Translations under genes and position numbers: made by a program
Notes under the pieces: generated by a model
Database searches by the model: none
Told to the model about the DNA's origin: nothing
Seen by the model: only the letters and a program-made list of their open reading frames with translations
Part shown: piece after piece, positions 58,595 through 64,000 of the stretch
Numbering within the stretch: position 1 is the first letter of the stretch
Layout of the letters: every line of letters starts with the position of its first letter
Origin: Sebastes aleutianus
Taxonomy: Eukaryota > Chordata > Actinopteri > Perciformes > Sebastidae
Assembly (NCBI GenBank): GCA_916700875.1
Contig: CAKAKS010000066.1
Coordinates: 16,116,361 to 16,180,360, forward strand
DNA: 64,000 nucleotides
Direction: 5' to 3'

Positions 58595-59687
58595 CATACC
58601 AAGCGGACCGCTATTCCAGTAGATGTGCTACCCTGATGACAGCCCCATGATGAGAAAGGCTCAGTGCTGTAGAGCACATGACAGTCAAAGGTAGCGTCCT
58701 GTCACTCAGTCAGTGTTGCAGTGGGATGCCAGGGCTGGGAGATGGCAGTTTTTGAACTCTGGAAAATCATGCTGAAACCTGAACCGGGCCCCCTGGAGAG
58801 CAGCCCACAGAGAAAAACAGGTGCCCTGCACATGACGCGACCGACGGCGGGTTGGGGGGGTGACAATCACCCCTGATCCTCCTCACCATGCAATGTCACT
58901 GGGCTCAGGAGCCCCCTCAGGAATAGTGTTAGGACACAGTGTTCTGATGAAATAACACCTTGTTATCAATTCTATGAAGTCCAGTCCCAACAGAGAGTTG
59001 TGGTGACTAACCTTTTTAAAGGGTGGCATTTGATGGCCACAGTTTTTGTCAAAAAAGCAATGCCCTGACTACGCGCTGCTACGGTAGCCTATTTTAGCAT
59101 GTTAACTTGTTTTCTAACACAACCTACATTCAAGCAGAAGCAGGCCAAGGTAGTGCAACAATGTGCTGTCAGCCCCTCTGCTGTTCTCTAGTCTCCGATG
59201 GAGAAGGCAGGTCAAAGGTCAGGGCTGGGCACACACACAGAGGAGATCTCCCTGACCTGTGCACACACGGCCTCTCACCTCATCCACGTCACGGTAATAC
59301 AAACAGCACACAACCTTTCTGAAACATTTAGTGGCTATGAGAGAACTATTTCTGAGAATGATGAGGAGCGTCTATTATTGGCGCGGCGGTTTGACCTTGC
59401 ACCTGTTCAGCGTGGCATTAATGGAATGGGGGGGTAGCTGTTCATGTGAGCGCCTGGCTATGCACCCCTGCGCTTTTCCCCTTTTATATCCGTGTGTATT
59501 TCACATCAGTGCATCTTGACATTGTATTTTTGAGTGCACTCATGCGATACGGTATGTTTTTATATGCCTGTGCGGGATTTTTGTGCCTCCTTATGCATGC
59601 GCTTGCGTGTGTGGTCTTCCGAGAGAAATTTGTGTGCGTGTGTGTGTACTGTATGTGTGTGGTGCTCCCCCCATCGGTGAAGCTTCA
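58593..59687. other. Unique sequence, possible regulatory blocks
   Basis: Balanced composition with a G7 run near 58854-58860. GT-rich patches at 59625-59660. Short frames without known domains. Confidence 0.35.
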
Positions 59688-59698
59688 CCCCCCCCCCC
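59688..59698 (+). repeat. C11 homopolymer
   Basis: An uninterrupted C run. Confidence 0.85.
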
Positions 59699-60420
59699 AC
59701 AGGGACAATGCAATCAGACGTCACCACAGGAACCTGATATAATGATCGCTGTGGAGTGTGCTAATTAACACTGAATAGAGCTCATAAGCGCGGCCCTTTT
59801 GCCAACAAATCAGCCGACAGCAGCACAGCACAGAGGCGTTTGTCAATGAGCCGAGGCAGGGTCACACACTCGGCACAAAATCCAGCTCATTCCAAGGAAA
59901 AGCGCGCACTGGCACCTCCAGACACATGTGCAGCACATTGAGAATACATGCTCCTTTATTATGGGTGTAAACAGCATGACAAGGCACGAGACTTTGAGGG
60001 AATCGTGTCCTTATTCAAGTGCCCTTAAGCTGTTTTCACTCCCTGCTGCAGTAAACAGTATCATTATTTATATCACCATTGCCTATGAGGGTGTGTGCAT
60101 ACACTGGGAAAGCACAACACTGGCTGTTAGCGGCACACAAATTCAAACACACACACTCGTACACAACCGCTGGTCTCCTTTGAGATGTCAGCGATCTGCT
60201 CACGGTTTGGTGGAGCCATTGTTCAGAAGGGCTCATATTCTTTAACGGGGGGCCTTTTGTTGTTGTAAACAGCATGAATTTTTAATCCAGCCCAAGATTC
60301 TGGGCTGGTAATGAATGTGTCTCGGCAGCCAGCCTCTCTGGGGAGGGAGGCCCCTGGCTCCTGTTGCTAAGTTTCAGCAATGCCTGAGTTCTGGAGGAAT
60401 CAGCCTGTTACGCCCCACCA
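59699..60420. other. Candidate conserved non-coding block
   Basis: Repeat-free and balanced, with AT cores such as GTGCTAATTAACAC near 59757 and TTTTTAATCC near 60278, and GC-richer segments around 59785-59910. Regulatory role inferred only. Confidence 0.35.
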
Positions 60421-60470
60421 ATCTAACACACACGCACACACACACACAAATATATATATGTGCGTGTGGG
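60421..60470 (+). repeat. CA array passing into (AT)n
   Basis: Interrupted CA units at 60427-60447 followed by ATATATATAT to about 60460. Confidence 0.85.
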
Positions 60471-60564
60471 CACACACGAGTACACTCTTGCACATACACC
60501 AACAGTCAATTGGGCACACAACCACTGACTTAATAGGAAGAAGAAATTTACCAGTGAAATTCCA

Positions 60565-61180
60565 CGATTCTCGATACCAATTCGATACCACGGGAAAAAA
60601 AACAAAAGTAAAACAATAAATCCCATGTACTTCAACATACACTCCATTATTACCGCTTGCATACTGGTGTTTGTTAGGAAGTTAAACAGGTCACAATTCC
60701 CTCTCTGTTATCTACTTTATATTACTGTGAAAACATCTCCTTCATATAACTGTGTTTGTTCAGGTTTCTCACCAAAAACTACATTTTACAAGATTACATT
60801 TGAACACATCACGATAACGTTAGAATTCACCTTCACACAATACTTACTGAATAGAGCCTGAACGCATCATAATGTAAATCAATGGCACTTCCCGTGTTGA
60901 AATCGGCAGGACGAGAGCTAGTTAACGTTAGCTGTTACAGCTAACGTTAACTAGCTCTCGTCCTGCCAAATTCAACACGGACTTGTTGTCCGCAATTTAG
61001 CATTATTAGGGAAAAAATAGGTTACATCCATAACACATTTGCCATCGTTCCGGGACGATGGGCGCCGTTAGTCTCAAACCCTGGCGGTACCCGCGGTACT
61101 GTAAAACGAGTATCGTCACGTTTTCAGAATTTTGGCATCGACTTGGTATCAAAGTATCGGTTCTTGTGGCATCTTTATAT
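60565..61180. mobile_element. Probable DNA transposon remnant with central palindrome
   Basis: The left edge CACGATTCTCGATACCAATTCG and the right edge TTGGTATCAAAGTATCGGTTC carry related GATACC/GGTATC motifs in opposite orientation, as in hAT-type teleost elements. An 89-bp near-perfect palindrome lies at 60892-60980. No transposase frame. Boundaries are approximate. Confidence 0.5.
60892..60980. repeat. 89-bp near-perfect palindrome
   Basis: Arms of 44 bp (60892-60935 and 60937-60980) around a single central T at 60936. Pairing position by position I found only two mismatches (60902/60970 and 60904/60968). Confidence 0.95.
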
Positions 61181-62293
61181 ACAAAGAACCTAAACTTGCT
61201 AATTTAAGACAAATACACAATATAATGTATATTAATCATTATATTAATTAAATGAAAACAATACATGGACACACACAGGGGCACAATTGCAAAATATACT
61301 GACACTCAAACACCCAGGCATTCACAGAAAGACTGCAACATTTTTCAATTAACTCACCCCCTTCCTATTAAGTCTCTTCCTCAAGCCAAGCTGATTTGAA
61401 GAGTGGTTCTACGTTTCCCTTTTTCCAGCTTGCTTTTTTCCTCCTCAGAAAATCCATATCTTCGATTCTACAGCCAGAGGCTGTCACTCATTTTATTAGT
61501 CTAAAGCTTGCTCGTTCAATAGTGTCAATTCCGAGCCTCGGACATTGACCTAAAGGAGTTCCTCCTCAACACCCAGCCCCAAATCAACCACTTCCTCCAC
61601 AGAAATTTTCCTCCATCTTGCACTTTCACCATCAACAGTAAAATGCCCCACAACTCCTCCCTAAGAGCTCACCCCTGACCTCACAGCTCCAGCTAGAAAG
61701 AACGTATTTATCTGCATCTTTCAGTGAAGTTGCTGACGCTCTCAGATTGCACATAACGACTGTGTGCAAGCTTTGACAAAAGCGTGCACGTAGTTAAAAG
61801 CAAAAGCTCTACAATGGAAATCTCTCATTTACGCCTTGCTCTATTCCTGACACATTAACCGCGTCTCATCTGAGACTGTAGAGAGAAACAGCAGTTGTGT
61901 GATCATGAGTCTGAAAATAGATCTGCTCCCATTGGAGCCTCTCCTGTCATAGAGGAAAGCTTCAATAAAACTGAGAGATGTATACTATATGTCAAAGGGT
62001 TAAATCAAAGTGTTGCTTTTTTAAGTAAAAAAGCGGTGGAATTCTCCCCTGCCCTCTTTTTTTTCTGTCTTCCCCTCCCAAAGCGATTAAATTGCTGATT
62101 GATTTTTGTATCTCAGCTCGATTCCTTGCCCCTCGCTCTCCGTCTCTTGCCATTGATCCTCACAAGGCTGCTGACTCCAAAGTCAGAGGACCCATCCTCT
62201 CTGGCCTCCGGAAATGAACTTGTTAGATGGGCTGTGCAATTTATTGCTCATGAGGCCGGGGTGTCTCCGTGTGAATGTGTGTGTCTATAGGGG

Positions 62294-62294
<1 letters not shown>
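61181..62294. other. Unique sequence, nothing specific
   Basis: A C/T-rich block lies at 61370-61690. No gene or bounded element. Confidence 0.4.
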
Positions 62295-62331
<37 letters not shown>

Positions 62332-62350
62332 GTGTGTGTGTGTGTGTGTT
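62295..62350 (+). repeat. (TG)28 microsatellite with one interruption
   Basis: TG array with a single C substitution near 62327. Confidence 0.93.
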
Positions 62351-62953
62351 AGCCAACTCTGCTTTCACAGGGCTTGAAATTTATTGCATGTCTGCATTTC
62401 TCTGCACACCAGTGCATGCGCGCGTGCGTCCGTGTGAGGGGAGCTAAGTGTTGAATTTATACCAGCATGTGTTAGTGTGCATGGATATTATTCATCTTTG
62501 ACAATGTTATATATTACGCCACACAAGTTGGAGATCTTATTGGAGAACTTATGACAAGTTCCCAACCCGCAGTGTCTTGTTTAACTTCCACTCTGTCCGA
62601 TCTTGTGTAGCAGGTTGTGTAGCAGTTTGCCATCCAAAATGCAGAATTATTGATCAGGTTGAGGTTTTGTTTGGCCGTTTTCTGCTGAGGTAAGCTGTTG
62701 AGATGTCCTGGTATCTCTAGCTGTACTGTTCACTGATGTGCCCCGTCCACCTGTGTGTGGCGTCAGATACAGCCCTGTCCTCTACTGCAGCCTCCTCTGA
62801 CATATTGATTGGGTTCCGTTTAAAAGCCCTGTTCTCCCACCGTTATTTACTCCAATAGTAAATCTTTACAATGCCGTAAAAGACTGTTTTACGCACTCGG
62901 ATTATACAATCTCCCTGCTGCAGCGGCCAGACAGGCGTGTGTCAGGCAACGAG
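62351..62953. other. Unique sequence, possible regulatory block
   Basis: Balanced composition from about 62700 to 62950. No exon recognised. Confidence 0.35.
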
Positions 62954-63140
62954 CGGAGAGGAGAGGAGAGGAGAGGAGAGGAGAGGAGAGGAGAGGAGAG
63001 GAGAGGAGAGGAGAGGAGAGGAGAGGAGAGGAGATGGGAGGAGACTAGAGGAGATGGGAGGAGAGGAGACTAGAGGAGATGAGAGTAGAGGGGCAGAGAG
63101 GAGAGGAGAGGAGAGGAGCAGGGAGGAGAGGAGAGGAGGC
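62954..63140 (+). repeat. (GGAGA)16 array with imperfect extension
   Basis: Exact GGAGA units cover 62955-63034. Variant units (GATGG, GACTA) continue to about 63140, all purine-rich on the top strand. The arginine/glutamate frame through it (62937-63356) is an artefact. Confidence 0.95.
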
Positions 63141-64000
63141 GTGGGCTCGGCACCTCATCTCTCCCTGGAGGCAGATGCAGAGCAATGGCACCAGAAAGGG
63201 CCTTGGCACTACTTTAAAGGGTGCTCCGAGAGAATGAGCTGCCTGCTCTCCCTCAACTTCACTCTCCTCTCTCCAGTGTGCTTTGGCACTCCTCCATCCT
63301 TTTGTTTTAAGCTGCCGAATTTTTTTCTGCACTTGGTACTGTGGCATTTAATTTGATAAAAGTGCCAGCTACTGTTATTGGTTTATAGCTCTGCAGAAAC
63401 CGATCTTGCATAACTGACCCAGACAGACCTCAAATAGAAGCATTGTCTTACAATATCCGACTAACTGAAGGCCTTTTGTGTGGTTTGAATCATCAGCGTG
63501 ATGGGAATATTTTAGTGATTATTTGAAGTGTGTGCCGCAGCTGAGAGGTATGGAAATTATAAATCCTCTACAAACAAACACCACGGAAGGGCTGAATGAT
63601 TAGTGTGCCAGGTAGTGAAGAAGTCACACACAAGCTTTGACTCTCAGAGGTCACTATGCATCAGCGTAAATCATTCAGCTTGGATATACCCGAGGTCTTT
63701 ATTTCATTAGAGGACATATGCTCCGCTTGTTCCCACTGCCTCTCTTCATTGCCGACCCCAGGCCTTCAGCCCCTGCCCCGGCGCAGTGTTGCTATGGTCC
63801 ACATGGCCAAGTCACACCGGGGGTAATAAGTACTTAATTTAGGAGCGGGGAGGCGGGCCATGGTTGGCGTTTATTGGTGTTGATGCCGAGCAGACTTCAA
63901 AAAGCCACTAGGCCCATAATTTATCTCTCTCCACGGACCCCGAGTGTTTCAGGAACAGAGCGAGGAAGACGTGGAGAGTAAATGAGTGTGAGCGGGAGAG
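63141..64000. other. Candidate conserved non-coding sequence to the window edge
   Basis: Repeat-free and balanced, with AT cores such as ATGATTAGTG near 63597 and GTACTTAATTTAGG near 63830. No exon recognised. It may continue beyond the window. Confidence 0.35.

Noticed and set aside
62937..63356. 139-codon Arg/Glu-rich frame
   Set aside because: Most of it is the translation of the GGAGA array.

Overview
This window looks like vertebrate nuclear DNA, most likely from a ray-finned (teleost, probably percomorph) fish. The basis is the density of CA/GT microsatellites, an antisense tRNA-derived SINE, and many short non-autonomous DNA transposons of types I recognise as common in teleosts. No database was searched, so organism and family names rest on recognition. 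I found no convincing protein-coding gene. Open reading frames are short, overlap on both strands, and mostly come from simple repeats (His-Thr or Cys-Val runs from CA/GT arrays) or transposon interiors. The window behaves like an intergenic region or very large introns, possibly around a developmental regulator.

Layout. 1-8.5 kb: mostly unique sequence with GA, CA, GT and polypyrimidine tracts, several compositionally balanced blocks that could be cis-regulatory, and a possible DNA transposon relic (6.87-7.44 kb). 8.5-16 kb: transposon-rich, with a GC-rich element ending in a hAT-like terminus (8.53-9.14 kb), a truncated hAT-like element and a second hAT end (10.37-11.23 kb), and a related element with an internal hairpin (14.87-15.47 kb). 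16-25 kb: unique blocks, a dispersed repeat (18.4 and 19.1-19.6 kb), a strong G-quadruplex motif (21.43 kb), a CAG/CGG tract (22.63 kb) and a 111-unit AC array (25.22-25.44 kb). 25.9-27 kb: a 632-bp hAT-like element nested in an older miniature element, with an 8-bp target duplication. 27.5-31 kb: the best candidate conserved non-coding territory.

31-48 kb: two opposite copies of one repeat (31.2 and 43.6-44.5 kb), each with a CTCF-like core; a 620-bp inverted-repeat element with another CTCF-like core (47.0-47.6 kb); an inverted copy of the 19-kb repeat (33.8-34.3 kb); and a composite with a LINE-type 3' tail (37.2-37.8 kb). 48-56 kb: a hairpin at 49.2 kb, a 1.2-kb hAT-like element holding a fold-back element (51.4-52.6 kb), and a hAT-like element holding an antisense SINE (54.6-55.3 kb), both with matching flanking duplications. 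56-64 kb: unique blocks, a diverged direct duplication (57.7/58.1 kb), an 89-bp near-perfect palindrome (60.9 kb) and a GGAGA array (63.0 kb).

With no recognised genes there is no pathway to reconstruct. The most informative signals are the nested insertions with target-site duplications, the convergent CTCF-like pair carried by a repeat, and three perfect RFX X-box palindromes at 29-42 kb.
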